A DNA stretch of 29,083 nucleotides from Brevibacillus sp. (GCA_029240815.1 JARDZO010000040.1:1-29083), one strand, 5' to 3'. Counted from the first letter of the stretch, positions 13,398 to 22,174 are shown. The notes: generated from the sequence alone by a model not told the origin. A program made the numbers and translations.

Positions 13398-15479
13398 ATG
13401 GAAGCCTTTCCCTATCTGATCAATCGATTGCGCCAGACGTTTTGCAATCAGCCTTTCACCCTCTGGCTCCTGGCCTCCCATGATCGGCAGTTTCGACTCC
13501 TTCACCAGGAGGACGATCATCTTGCTGGTGCTGCACCACTCGTCAATCCACCCCAAGAAGCATCTCATGTCGAGGGGGAGATGTATCGATGGGAACAATC
13601 GCGTGAAATGGCCTATTTGCGATTTTTCTTTCCCGAAGAGGGACAGGCGGTCGTCGTGCTGGCTCCCGAAGCCATCGTCGTACCTTCTCCCGAAACAATG
13701 GAGATGCTGTGGCTTTCTTTCCAACTCTTGCTGGCGGAAGAAACGATCCGTACCAAAAAAGAAGAGTCGGCAAAACTGATGCAGGGCATCCGTTCGATCT
13801 CTTCCAAGCTAGATATCGACAGTATTGTCCGTGAGATCATCGGGAATGCCCTGGCTGTCATTCCTGCAGCGGATGCCGGCCTGCTGCATCTGTATGACCC
13901 TGCGATCGATCGGTTAGTCCCAAAGGCGACCGTCGGCTTTCATGATCGGGTGTTCCAGTATTTCAAGCTGAGGATAGGCGAATCGATTGCGGGGAAAGTC
14001 TATCAAGACGGCACAGCACGAATCTATCGCACTCATCCGGAGACCAAACAGGCGATGATGGACATCTCGACAGATAACTATCGCTTTCTAAACGATGCGA
14101 AAGAGCTTGGGGACCTGAATGGTCTCTTGTGTGTTCCGATCTCTATCGCGAGCAAGCGGATCGGCGTTCTCGTGCTTCACCAGTTCCATCAGGACAAGGT
14201 GTTTACCGACTATGATCTGTCCGTCCTGCAAGGCTTTGCGGATCAGACCTCCATCGCTCTGCATAACGCCAAATTATACGCCGATGCCCGGACGAAGCAT
14301 GACGATCTCGTCAAAAGGAACAACATCCATGAATCACTCAAACAGTTGTCTTTGCAAAACAAAGGGACAGAATCGATCGTTCGCGCGTTGGCTCGGATGA
14401 CCCTCAAGCCCGTCGTCTTTGCCGACTGGTTGGAGCAGCGCTATTATCCAGAAGAAAGCCTGATCCCGTTCAGTTGGGAAGAACTATCCTTATTGCTAGG
14501 ACACAGAAGAAACTCTGTGTTTGTTCAGCTTTCATCGTCCGGACTCACCGATCAGCATTTCATCCTCTATCCTTTGGGAAACGGACGCGTCTTTTTAGGG
14601 TGCCTGCTCATTTCCGTGAAAGACGGCGAGCTTTCGGAGCTCCAACGCGTCACTATCGAGCAGGGAAGCGCAGTATTGACATTGGATTTGGTGAAAAAAC
14701 AATCCCTCAGCTCGATCATGTATAAACGAGCTCACGACCTCTTTTTGGGGTTATTGGACAGCAATGGGGCAGATCTGCAGGAGCGCGCCCAAGTCCTGGG
14801 GCTAAATCCTCACTCACCCTCCCTAGTTGTCTATGCTTTCTTTAGTCGATGCCATGACTTGACCGTCCTCGAAGCGAACATACACCGGCTGGTAACGAGA
14901 TGGAAATGGGAATTTTCTAGCTGCCAAATCCTTGTGTACGGCTTTCATAATCACGTGACGATTTTGGCTCAACTAAAAGCTACGACTGAGATCAAAGATA
15001 TGTTGGCGCGATTGCACGCTGCATCGGAAGAATGGGAACAGGGTGGAGAAGCATCCCTTTCCGTCGGTGTGGGCAGTGTCTACACAGGTATCGAGCGGAT
15101 TGGCAAAAGCTTTGAGGAGGCAAAAAAGGCAGCGCACTATCTGCTGAACCGAGGGCGTTTTGGAGTGGCTCGTTATGCGGATTTGGGTGTCAATCGATTG
15201 ATTCTCAATCAATCCCCAGAGGAAATAGATGCCTTTATTCGTGATGTGTTCGGCCCATTTTGGGAGGGCCAAGATAAACTTCAAGAACTGGAACACACCC
15301 TGCTCACATATATAGAGTGCAGCCAGTCCCCCAGGCAGACTGCACGCGAACTGCACATTCACGTAAATACGCTTTATCAGCGTTTGCGAAAAATTGAAGA
15401 ACTTCTACTGATTGATCTGCGTCAGCCCGAGGATATTCTCAAGGTGCAATTGGCTTGTCATTTGCGTCGGGAAACGTGA
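13398..15479 (+). CDS. GAF-domain PucR/CdaR-type transcriptional regulator
   Basis: The 693-residue protein has an N-terminal ~115-residue region I do not recognise, a GAF sensor domain (~135-293; LHLYDPAIDRLVPKATVGFH, ESIAGKVYQDG, LCVPISIASKRIGVLVLHQF), a CdaR/GGDEF-like domain (~470-590; SVGVGSVYTGIERIGKSFEE, AHYLLNRG) and a C-terminal PucR helix-turn-helix (~630-690; TARELHIHVNTLYQRLRKIE). This is the standard build of PucR-family activators that sense small molecules. ATG 13398 follows AGGAGG by 9 bases; upstream codons in the frame overlap the operator palindrome and are rejected. It is divergent from the aldehyde/hydroxyacid dehydrogenase operon, which it probably controls, together with itself, through the inverted repeat between them. 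Ligand unknown. Confidence 0.88.
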   Translation: MEAFPYLINRLRQTFCNQPFTLWLLASHDRQFRLLHQEDDHLAGAAPLVNPPQEASHVEGEMYRWEQSREMAYLRFFFPEEGQAVVVLAPEAIVVPSPETMEMLWLSFQLLLAEETIRTKKEESAKLMQGIRSISSKLDIDSIVREIIGNALAVIPAADAGLLHLYDPAIDRLVPKATVGFHDRVFQYFKLRIGESIAGKVYQDGTARIYRTHPETKQAMMDISTDNYRFLNDAKELGDLNGLLCVPISIASKRIGVLVLHQFHQDKVFTDYDLSVLQGFADQTSIALHNAKLYADARTKHDDLVKRNNIHESLKQLSLQNKGTESIVRALARMTLKPVVFADWLEQRYYPEESLIPFSWEELSLLLGHRRNSVFVQLSSSGLTDQHFILYPLGNGRVFLGCLLISVKDGELSELQRVTIEQGSAVLTLDLVKKQSLSSIMYKRAHDLFLGLLDSNGADLQERAQVLGLNPHSPSLVVYAFFSRCHDLTVLEANIHRLVTRWKWEFSSCQILVYGFHNHVTILAQLKATTEIKDMLARLHAASEEWEQGGEASLSVGVGSVYTGIERIGKSFEEAKKAAHYLLNRGRFGVARYADLGVNRLILNQSPEEIDAFIRDVFGPFWEGQDKLQELEHTLLTYIECSQSPRQTARELHIHVNTLYQRLRKIEELLLIDLRQPEDILKVQLACHLRRET

Positions 15480-15495
15480 GCATCTCTCCAAATAA

Positions 15496-15525
15496 GGCCT
15501 GCCATCTCCCAGGAGGCGGCAGGCC
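15496..15525. terminator. GC-rich hairpin after the regulator gene
   Basis: GGCCTGCC (15496-15503) pairs with GGCAGGCC (15518-15525), 17 bases after the stop. The T run is poor on the plus strand; TTATTT follows on the minus strand. The rest of 15526-15695 shows nothing I can identify. Confidence 0.5.
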
Positions 15526-15695
15526 ATTGGTCATGCCTGCGTGCGCTGTGAACGGCGCAAAGTTCTTACTATAAGATTCATATACGCGGAACTCTCATCA
15601 TCATTTTATGTAGTTGGTTGTCTACTGCCACTGCCTACATGCATTACCCAATTGCTCACTTGTTTTTCTTTATTGATATATTGGGGGGCAAATAC

Positions 15696-16901
15696 CTAAA
15701 TAAGCCTGTGAACCCTATTCAAAAAGACATTCAATTTTTCCGAAACCAAAAGCATGGCTGCAGTAGATACTACGATATAGAAGGGAAAGATTTCAATCGT
15801 TGAATAGGACGCCATGAAACCGAGAAGTGGAGGCATAAATGTACTGCCCGTATAAGCTACAGCCATTTGGTAGCCCATGATGGCTTGAGCGTGCTTTTTT
15901 CCAAAACGTACAGGCGTTTCATGAAGCATACACGGAAAGATCGGTGCTAGACCTAATCCAACGATCAATAATCCTGCAAGTGAGAAGTTTGGTGGCAATG
16001 GCAGGATCAGGATAGCTGCACCGAGGAAGGCTGTGATTTGACCTGTACGTATAAGAAGGCGGTTACTGATCGAGAAGGTAATAAACCCGGTTAGGAATCT
16101 ACCGACTGTGATGCCGGCGTAATAGAAGGAAACCCATTTTGCAGCGGCGGAAGCGGGTACTTCCTTTACATTTGCTAAGAAGCTGCTTCCCCACAAGCCT
16201 ATGGTTGCTTCTACCCCACAATACAACAAGAAAGTAAGCAGGGCTAACTTAACTCCCTTCATTCGCAGTAGTTTAGTAGATTCCATCATTTTGCCATCAA
16301 AGTCGTCTTTGCTCTCTACTGGTTCTTTCATTGCAGCATTCATGCTGGTTTTAGTTACCCGATCCCATAGCGGGAGTGTGAACAAAAGGATTATAACCAA
16401 CGCAAACTGGATGCAGGCCACAGTAACGTAACCATATCTCCATGTGTCTTCCCCTGAAATAAACTGAGCCATAATGACGGGCCCAAGCGTAGCTCCGACT
16501 CCCCAAAAGCAATGCAACCAGCTCATGTGGTGTGCTTTGTAATGAGCGGCAACGTAATTATTTAGCCCTGAGTCTACGGCTCCTGCCCCTAATCCAAGCG
16601 GGATCGCACATAACGCTACCCACACAAGCGAGGGAGAAAAAGCAATCCCAAACAGGGCACTTGCTGTCATGAGGCAACTTACCAGTGTGACTTTCCCCGT
16701 TCCGAACCATTTCAGTACGGTTCCACTGACCAAACTAGACACAATCGTGCCTGCCGCGATTATCATGAAAAGCCAGCCAGCCACCTCAAACGGCGCGTCA
16801 TAATCCACTTGCATGACTGGCCACGCCGAACCTAGTAATGAATCAGGTAAACCCAAACTAATGAACGCCAAATAGATGATCAGCAAAAAAAGTGAAGCCA
16901 T
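15696..16901 (-). CDS. Major facilitator superfamily transporter
   Basis: The 401-residue protein has about 12 hydrophobic segments and a central cytoplasmic loop (TKTSMNAAMKEPVESKDDFD). MFS hallmarks include LGLGAGAVDSGLNNYVA, SWLHCFWGVGATLGP and, in the second half, YYAGITVGRFLTGF and GLGLAPIFPCMLHETP. The SWLHxxWGxGxxxGP segment is typical of the fucose-permease/BSC6-like subgroup often annotated as sugar MFS transporters; the substrate is not determinable here. ATG 16901 follows GGAGGAAAAGG. It is the last gene of a long minus-strand run but is separated from the aldehyde dehydrogenase upstream by ~240 bases that include a terminator, so it has its own transcript. Confidence 0.88.
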   Translation of the reverse strand: MASLFLLIIYLAFISLGLPDSLLGSAWPVMQVDYDAPFEVAGWLFMIIAAGTIVSSLVSGTVLKWFGTGKVTLVSCLMTASALFGIAFSPSLVWVALCAIPLGLGAGAVDSGLNNYVAAHYKAHHMSWLHCFWGVGATLGPVIMAQFISGEDTWRYGYVTVACIQFALVIILLFTLPLWDRVTKTSMNAAMKEPVESKDDFDGKMMESTKLLRMKGVKLALLTFLLYCGVEATIGLWGSSFLANVKEVPASAAAKWVSFYYAGITVGRFLTGFITFSISNRLLIRTGQITAFLGAAILILPLPPNFSLAGLLIVGLGLAPIFPCMLHETPVRFGKKHAQAIMGYQMAVAYTGSTFMPPLLGFMASYSTIEIFPFYIVVSTAAMLLVSEKLNVFLNRVHRLI

Positions 16902-17042
16902 CCTTTTCCTCCGTTGTTCATGTACTTTTAGCTGCCCAAAGACTTAAAATTATTGTATATGTACTTGCAAACAAGAAGATGAATGAAGAAAAACGTTTCG
17001 GACTCTTTCGGAACAACGTATTACCGATGCACTACGAAATAA

Positions 17043-17072
17043 CCTCACCTTTGGTATTAGACCAAAGTGAGG
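17043..17072 (-). terminator. Terminator of the split aldehyde dehydrogenase gene
   Basis: CCTCACcTTTGG pairs with CCAAAGTGAGG (one bulged base) and, read on the minus strand, is followed by TTATTT. It lies ~75 bases after the stop at 17146. The rest of 16902-17145 carries the MFS promoter region and two copies of AAGTACAT of unknown meaning. Confidence 0.6.
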
Positions 17073-17145
17073 CTCCTGTTTTCTGGTCTGGATTCCAGTG
17101 GGATCATTGCCCACTTCACCACTCCACTCCATACTTTCGTTACTG

Positions 17146-18566
17146 TTATTTCCTTTTGTTTACCATGATGGTTTTGGAATTGGTATACTCTGCGAGACCA
17201 TCTAGTGAATGTTCGATGCCTAATCCAGATTCTTTATGACCGCCGAATGGATAATGGGGAGAGAGCACACTCACCTCGTTGATCCACACCGTACCCGTTT
17301 CCAATCGTTCTGCTATGCGCTTGGCCAACTCGATATCTTTGCCCCAAATGGATCCTCCTAGCCCGTACTTGGTGTTGTTTACCCTTGCGATGACATCATC
17401 ATAATCACGATATTTCAGCACTGGAAGGATGGGGCCAAATGCCTCTTCGACCACTACGCGAGAGTCTTCAGGCGGATTATCCACGATGGTCACAGGAATG
17501 AAGTATCCGGGTTGGTCTTCGATTTCGCCACCAATGACGATATTCGCGCCAATCCGTTTGGTATCTTCAATCAGATCGATTACTTTTTCATACTGCATTT
17601 TATTTTGTATGGGTCCAAGATCGGTGGTTGGATCACTTCCATTTCCGACTTTTACATCTTTCGCAAATTTGACCAGCTCTGCTAGAAAGGCATCGTAAAT
17701 GTCTTCATGAACGTACATGCGCTTGGTAGCGATGCAAACTTGAGCAGTATTTCGAAAAGCGGCCCAGAACAACGGCTTGGCAATTTTCGCTGGATCCGCG
17801 TCAGGTAGCACGATCGCTGCATCGTTGCCCCCGAGCTCCAGTGTGACCCGCTTCAGGTGCGTTGCTGCGCTTTGCATGACTTTTTTACCGGTTGCAGTAG
17901 AACCAGTAAAACTGATTTTATTCACGTCAGGATGCTCCGTGATCCATCTGCCAAGTCGTCGCCTCCTGAGACTACATTCAGTACGCCTGCTGGCAATATC
18001 TCACTTGCGATCTCACCAATTTTGAGTGCAGTAAGCGGTGTGTAGGGGGAGGGTTTCACCACGATAGTATTCCCGGCTAACAAAGCAGGAGCGATTTTCC
18101 ATATCGAGAGAGCAAAAGGGAAGTTCCACGGCACAATCGCACCAACGACTCCCAAGGGGGTATAGTATCGTTCCACCAGGTGATTCTCGGTTTCCTCAAT
18201 GACTTCCCGCTTCAATCGTTGCTTGGCCACCTCTTTTAACCAGTAAGAGGCTCCATCAATTTCCCCTAAAGCCGCAGCACTAGGCCTGCCCATCTCCAGT
18301 GTCAAAAGGGTAGCCAGCTCCACTCTGTTGGCCGTGATGGCATCTGCTAGTTTGCAAAGGAACTCGCTGCGTTCATCAATGGAAGCAGCAGACCATCTAG
18401 TAAATGCTTTGCGTGCTGCTTTCACTGCTCCATGTAAATCCTGCTCTGTCGCATTTGGCACATTCGTAATCACTTCTTCCGTAGCCGGATTGATTACCGG
18501 GAGCGTCTCTTCGGTCACTACAGGCTCGCCGTTGATCGTCATTTTAAATTCATAGGCACTCTTCAT
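17146..18566 (-). pseudogene. Aldehyde dehydrogenase split by one frameshift
   Basis: Frame one (18566 to 17922) encodes the N-terminal half: VPWNFPFALSIWKIAPALLA, KPSPYTPLTALK, LNVVSGGDDL. Frame two (to 17146) continues exactly: after GGDDL the other frame reads GRWITEHPDVNKISFTGSTA, then TLELGGNDAAIVLPDAD, nucleophile Cys in NTAQVCIATKR, and FGGHKESGLG. Restoring one G in the CTTGGCAG stretch (forward 17951-17952) gives 473 residues, the usual ALDH length, with all catalytic residues. Start ATG 18566 follows GAGGGGGAAATGTT. Both halves are otherwise undamaged, so the break is recent or a sequence error. If intact it would be a cytoplasmic NAD-dependent aldehyde oxidation enzyme of the AldA-like group. 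It lies 217 bases after the YdhR-like gene in a gap with no recognised feature. Confidence 0.88.
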
Positions 18567-18783
18567 AACATTTCCCCCTCAGCCTTTTGGGTTCAGTTGC
18601 TTGGTCGCTACTATTTTTATGATCACCGCGCCTGGTGTATGAGTTGGTTCCAGTAAGAACCCTTTCCAACGATATTCCTAGCGAATTCAGTCACCCGACT
18701 CTCTTCTACTCTGCCGGGCAAAAAAACAGGCACAGCACCTTTTCAGATACTGTACCCAACTCTTTGCGCCCGATCAGTCGGCA

Positions 18784-19071
18784 CTATGTGCGAAGCGTAT
18801 ATTGTACATCCACAATTTCAATCGAAAGCGGTCCTTTTAATTCGAATCGTTCAGGTAAAGACTTTAGAATTGGGCCATTCAGGTATTCCGAAAGGGCTTG
18901 TTCGCTTTCCCATAAATAGACGCCGCCAACCTCACCTGTTTCTTCATTTTTAATGTAGTATTTCTGGATGAGACCCGTTAATGATCGGAACTTGTCGAAT
19001 CCGGCCTCAGACAATTGACGTAATTCATCTGCCGATTTGTTGGATTTGAATCTCATGGATAGGATTTTCAT
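18784..19071 (-). CDS. YdhR-like dimeric alpha/beta-barrel protein (putative monooxygenase family)
   Basis: The 95-residue protein starts MKILSMRFKSN and contains LSEAGFDKFRSLTGLIQKYY, a 'GGVYLWESEQALSEYLNGP' block and a beta-strand ending (IEIVDVQYTL). This pattern of ferredoxin-like strands with GG(V/I)YLW is typical of YdhR and antibiotic-biosynthesis-monooxygenase (ABM) folds. Catalytic activity is not proven for most members. ATG 19071 has AAGGAGAG at ideal spacing. It follows the DUF169 gene by 38 bases, so it is probably the last gene of that operon or next to last if the aldehyde dehydrogenase is included. Confidence 0.7.
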   Translation of the reverse strand: MKILSMRFKSNKSADELRQLSEAGFDKFRSLTGLIQKYYIKNEETGEVGGVYLWESEQALSEYLNGPILKSLPERFELKGPLSIEIVDVQYTLRT

Positions 19072-19109
19072 CTCAATTCTCTCCTTTTTTCTTCCGTTAT
19101 TTATCTAAC

Positions 19110-19919
19110 TTACTCAGCCTTCTCTCTGGTGTTCGTACTCTCGACTTTGACTGGATCGCCATAGCTGTGCTGAAGACCGGCTCTTGCATCCATTTGCACA
19201 CCGTATTGAGGAACAGGGTAGCGCAGACCGTTATGGGACAGTTTTTCAAGCCCATCGATCGCCTTCAGGAGATACTCCGGCGGCAATGCCATCAACAGTT
19301 CCTCATCCAGGACACCTCCATATCTTCTTTCCGCGAAACAAGGGATGGAGAGACTCGGCTCTCCTGTTGCGAGCGCCCGCCCCCACGAATCGGCACACGA
19401 AGATTCGCCGACAATGCTCCACTCCATTTTTTTATACCCAGACCATTGCAATCCATTGATGAACAGGATCATTTGACCTGGGGTTCCATAAATCAAACAA
19501 ATGTCCGGCGTAAACCGCTGGGAGATTAATGGTGAAACAGCCATCGCTTCATAATTTCCATAGGGGACAACCGACATGGCTTGTTGATGGGCGGCGGCAT
19601 CTTCTTGGCTTTCAAACCATACACCTGTCATCTCTTTTCCTGACAGCCATTCGTTATTGCGCGGATGCAGGCCTAACACGACTCCGCATTGCGCAGATAC
19701 GAGGTCAGCTGCCGTAATACCCACTGTCCATCCAAGCCTGGCAGCCTGTGCCACGATTTGATCGGCTGTATGGATTGCTTTCGGCCGACGGATCTTAGGC
19801 ACAGCTTCCATCTCTTCTTTGCTTGTGAACATCTTCATGCCGATCGGCGAGGTTTTCAAACGTAAGAGCTGGTGCAAGCTGTCGGTGATTTTTTTCCAAT
19901 CATACCCCCCTTCTGACAT
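19110..19919 (-). CDS. DUF169 family protein
   Basis: This ~269-residue soluble protein matches the DUF169 family: an N-terminal LHQLLRLKTSPIGMKM, a 'QCGVVLGLHP' block, and the C-terminal PPEYLLKAIDGLEKLSHNGLRYP-like region. The Cys-containing motifs (SAQCGVVLG, GESSCADSWG, SIPCFAERRYGG) recall the cofactor- or metal-linked suggestions made for the family, but its function is unknown. ATG 19919 is chosen because AAAGGG lies 9 bases upstream; a GTG at 19925 would overlap the stop codon of the preceding mini-RidA frame. The tight junction implies translational coupling to it. No defect visible. Confidence 0.78.
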   Translation of the reverse strand: MSEGGYDWKKITDSLHQLLRLKTSPIGMKMFTSKEEMEAVPKIRRPKAIHTADQIVAQAARLGWTVGITAADLVSAQCGVVLGLHPRNNEWLSGKEMTGVWFESQEDAAAHQQAMSVVPYGNYEAMAVSPLISQRFTPDICLIYGTPGQMILFINGLQWSGYKKMEWSIVGESSCADSWGRALATGEPSLSIPCFAERRYGGVLDEELLMALPPEYLLKAIDGLEKLSHNGLRYPVPQYGVQMDARAGLQHSYGDPVKVESTNTREKAE

Positions 19920-19921
19920 TT

Positions 19922-20077
19922 TCACGCACCCTTTCTCGTGGCGTTTGCTTCTATTTCTTTTTTTGCGATTTCGGGAGCTTTGAGACTTGATATGTACAAA
20001 AATGTCCCTTCCGCTAGAACTGCCTGTACGTATGGTCCAACTGCTTTTGGTGCTTCGACTGTTGAAATTCTCTTCAT
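19922..20077 (-). CDS. 51-residue mini-RidA (internally deleted RidA-like frame)
   Basis: This short frame starts at ATG 20077 with AAAAGGAG ~8 bases upstream and ends at TGA 19922-19924. Residues 1-31 (MKRISTVEAPKAVGPYVQAV, then EGTFLYIS) are the usual N-terminus of RidA (family pattern 'APxAxGPYSQAv...g.flyvSGQ'). Residues ~38-48 (AKKEIEANATR) resemble the family's C-terminal strand ('kVEIEAiAtr'). The ~75 residues between, including the trimer core and the archetypal active-site Arg, are missing, so an in-frame deletion is the simplest origin. It sits in an operon between an MFS exporter (33 bases) and the DUF169 gene (3 bases). Could be a remnant or a working small protein; probably not a deaminase. 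Confidence 0.55.
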   Translation of the reverse strand: MKRISTVEAPKAVGPYVQAVLAEGTFLYISSLKAPEIAKKEIEANATRKGA

Positions 20078-20110
20078 GTGAATGGCTCCTTTTCCTATTC
20101 TGGTAGTTTT

Positions 20111-21382
20111 TTAAACCGCGCTGGAAACCTGGTTTTTCTTTGCCAGAGCAGATTTCTGATAAAATGACCGCAATGTGGGAGAAAGAAGCAAAAGGACGAC
20201 TACCACAACGACGAAGCTGCCACCCGTGATCAGCATGTTGAATTTTGGCGGAATGATCTGGCTAAGCGATCCGTATAAAAAGTTTCCGACAGCCATGGCT
20301 CCGGATGCTGTAATGAAATTGACGCTTGCCACACGCCCGCGATACTCATCACTTGCCCGCTGTAAGACAAATGACAGATTGATCGCCATAAAGACTGCCT
20401 GGGATCCGCCTACGGTAAGCCCAACAATAAAGGCAAACAACGGGGTATGAGTGAGTCCCAACGCAATCAAGGAAAGCCCGCTTGCTATCGCCATGACGAT
20501 ATACAGGATACCTTGCCCTCGAGGTGTGGAGATCGATGCGGTACTTAGATTTCCGAGGATCGCCCCCAAACCGATAAACATCATGAGAGTTCCGTAAATC
20601 CCGCTGTCGGCGGTCAGGTCATCCCGGATAAACTGTGGAAGCAGGGAGGTATATGCCATTGTCAATAAACAATGCAGTCCCACCATCACCATCAAGAGGG
20701 CAAGTACCGGTGTTCTCCTCATATAGACAATCCCCTCTGCGACGGGACGAAACAGGCTGCCAATTCGCAGAGTCCCGGACTGAGCGCGCGGCGCCTGATT
20801 TGTTCGAATCCGAAGCGATTGCATGCCTGCCGCCGCGTACAGCAAAAAGCATAGAGAGAAGACGGCAAATGGACCGACTAAAACGAGCAGCGGACTAGCC
20901 ATAGCTGATCCGAGAAATCCTGCTCCATGCTGTACGCTTCCTTGCAGCGCCGTTGCATTGAACAGAGCGCTCTTTGGGATCAGATCAGGCATGATGGCAT
21001 TCGTGCAAGTCATTTGCAGGTTAAAGGATATCCCCAAGAAAAACGCGCTCGCAATCACGACACCTGGAGTAACGATCCCGATACTGCTCAAGAGCGCCAA
21101 ACAACCGGTGTTGCATGCGTTGGAAAATAATGCGATCGACAACAAGAAACGTCGATCAAAGCGGTCAACCAATACGCCGATGATTGGCCCAAATAGGACT
21201 CCCGGGATCATCGTGGCGAAAACGGCAGCTCCCACAAGAGCCGTTGAATTGGAAAGCGAAAAAATGAGCCAGCTGGCAGCAACCGTAAAAGCGTATTGTC
21301 CGGAATTGGCTATGGCCGTACTAAACCATAAAAAGCGGTAGTCTCGATACCCGAGTGAAGCGAAGGTTTTTGGAATCTTCAT
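20111..21382 (-). CDS. MFS exporter (EntS/enterobactin-exporter-like)
   Basis: The 423-residue protein with 12 predicted helices begins with a typical 'F.sLgyRdYRfLWfs.aiansGqya' N-terminus (FASLGYRDYRFLWFSTAIAN) and has the MFS motif A region GVLVDRFDRR and VASVNFITASGAMAVGNFLY. These are hallmarks of the MFS_3/EntS-like group of drug or siderophore exporters. The substrate is unknown. ATG 21382 has AAGGGG upstream. It follows the tandem AhpD-like gene by 20 bases and precedes the mini-RidA by 33, so it is in the same operon and may export a product or toxic intermediate handled by that operon. Confidence 0.88.
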   Translation of the reverse strand: MKIPKTFASLGYRDYRFLWFSTAIANSGQYAFTVAASWLIFSLSNSTALVGAAVFATMIPGVLFGPIIGVLVDRFDRRFLLSIALFSNACNTGCLALLSSIGIVTPGVVIASAFFLGISFNLQMTCTNAIMPDLIPKSALFNATALQGSVQHGAGFLGSAMASPLLVLVGPFAVFSLCFLLYAAAGMQSLRIRTNQAPRAQSGTLRIGSLFRPVAEGIVYMRRTPVLALLMVMVGLHCLLTMAYTSLLPQFIRDDLTADSGIYGTLMMFIGLGAILGNLSTASISTPRGQGILYIVMAIASGLSLIALGLTHTPLFAFIVGLTVGGSQAVFMAINLSFVLQRASDEYRGRVASVNFITASGAMAVGNFLYGSLSQIIPPKFNMLITGGSFVVVVVVLLLLSPTLRSFYQKSALAKKNQVSSAV

Positions 21383-21402
21383 ATCGCATCCCCTTCAAGG
21401 GT

Positions 21403-22059
21403 CTATTCGTCGTAGGCATTAAGGGCATTGATACTATGTGCGAGCGCCGAACCTGCCTTCAACGCAGTGGCTACAAAAATGGCTTCAGCCAGTTCTTCCA
21501 TCGATACTCCCAGTTTTTTTGCCATCTTCGTGTGGCCGTCGATGCAATAGGCGCATCCTGTGACGTGGGCTACCGCTACAGCAATACATTCCTTTTCTTT
21601 TTGGCTTAACAGACCGGGTTTCATCGCCTGATGGCTGAATGCCAGATAGGAACGGAACAAATCGGCGTTTTCCTCCCGAAACTCCTTCAGTCTCTTCATG
21701 TTTGACAGCGTGTAAAGATCGTCTTCTCCTGTTTCGTCGTACGCCTGCAGCGCATTTGCCCCATGAGCCATCGCAGATCCCGCTTTCAGCGCCGTCGCAA
21801 CCATGATCGCTTCCGTCATCTCTTCTTTTGACGCCTCTAGTTGTTTTACTTTTTTGACATGGGACTCGATGCAATACGGACAACCGGTTACGTGGGCTAC
21901 CGCCACGGCGATCAGCTCTTTTAATTTCGCTGACAGCGCGCCTGCGGCCAAAGCCTGTTGGTTAAAAGCACCAAACGCTCTAAAGGTTGCTGGTGCCAGC
22001 TTTCCCAATTCCGAAAGTCTTTGGCTGTACGACTTTTTGTACAAACTGTCATTACTCAT
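21403..22059 (-). CDS. Tandem-duplicated AhpD-like (carboxymuconolactone decarboxylase-fold) protein
   Basis: The 218 residues hold two copies of the AhpD/CMD fold. Copy 1: IAVAVAHVTGCPYCIESH with C60-P-Y-C63 and H67. Copy 2: IAVAVAHVTGCAYCIDGH with C169-A-Y-C172 and H176. Both repeat the downstream blocks (E-EAIxVATALKAGSAxAHxxNAL-AYDE). CXXC plus His is the peroxidase/disulfide reductase site of AhpD, so both active sites look functional. Single-domain AhpD homologues oligomerise; this fusion would give the dimer unit in one chain. ATG 22059 follows GGAGGG. First gene of a likely operon with the MFS exporter, mini-RidA, DUF169 and YdhR-like genes. Probable role: peroxide or disulfide chemistry in the cytoplasm. 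Confidence 0.88.
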   Translation of the reverse strand: MSNDSLYKKSYSQRLSELGKLAPATFRAFGAFNQQALAAGALSAKLKELIAVAVAHVTGCPYCIESHVKKVKQLEASKEEMTEAIMVATALKAGSAMAHGANALQAYDETGEDDLYTLSNMKRLKEFREENADLFRSYLAFSHQAMKPGLLSQKEKECIAVAVAHVTGCAYCIDGHTKMAKKLGVSMEELAEAIFVATALKAGSALAHSINALNAYDE

Positions 22060-22100
22060 TTTTAACCCTCCATTTTATAAAATTGTTTTTATGAAAAGGC

Positions 22101-22136
22101 AGACTCACCTCATTCTGAGGAAGTGGAAGTGAGTCT
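22101..22136 (-). terminator. Terminator of the aminotransferase-permease operon
   Basis: AGACTCAC (22101-22108) pairs perfectly with GTGAGTCT (22129-22136), with a possible inner CCTCA/TGAGG pairing. On the minus strand GCCTTTTC follows. It separates the permease from the AhpD-like gene. A 12-bp palindrome ATTTTATAAAAT (22072-22083) follows, just before the AhpD ribosome site. Confidence 0.65.
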
Positions 22137-22174
22137 CCCCTCCAGGCAATTTCGCAGAGTGAATGATTGTTACT

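Noticed and set aside
16940..17000. AAGTACAT direct repeats and AT-rich stretch upstream of the MFS gene as an operator
   Set aside because: Only 8 bases long with 40+ bases between copies, and no dyad symmetry; chance is likely.
18600..18783. Short minus-strand frame (23 codons, starting VTEFARNIVGKG) in the gap before the aldehyde dehydrogenase
   Set aside because: Too short, with a poor ribosome site and no recognisable similarity; could be chance.
22072..22083. ATTTTATAAAAT 12-bp palindrome as an operator of the AhpD operon
   Set aside because: AT-rich palindromes of this size are common in such gaps; only its place before the ribosome site is suggestive.
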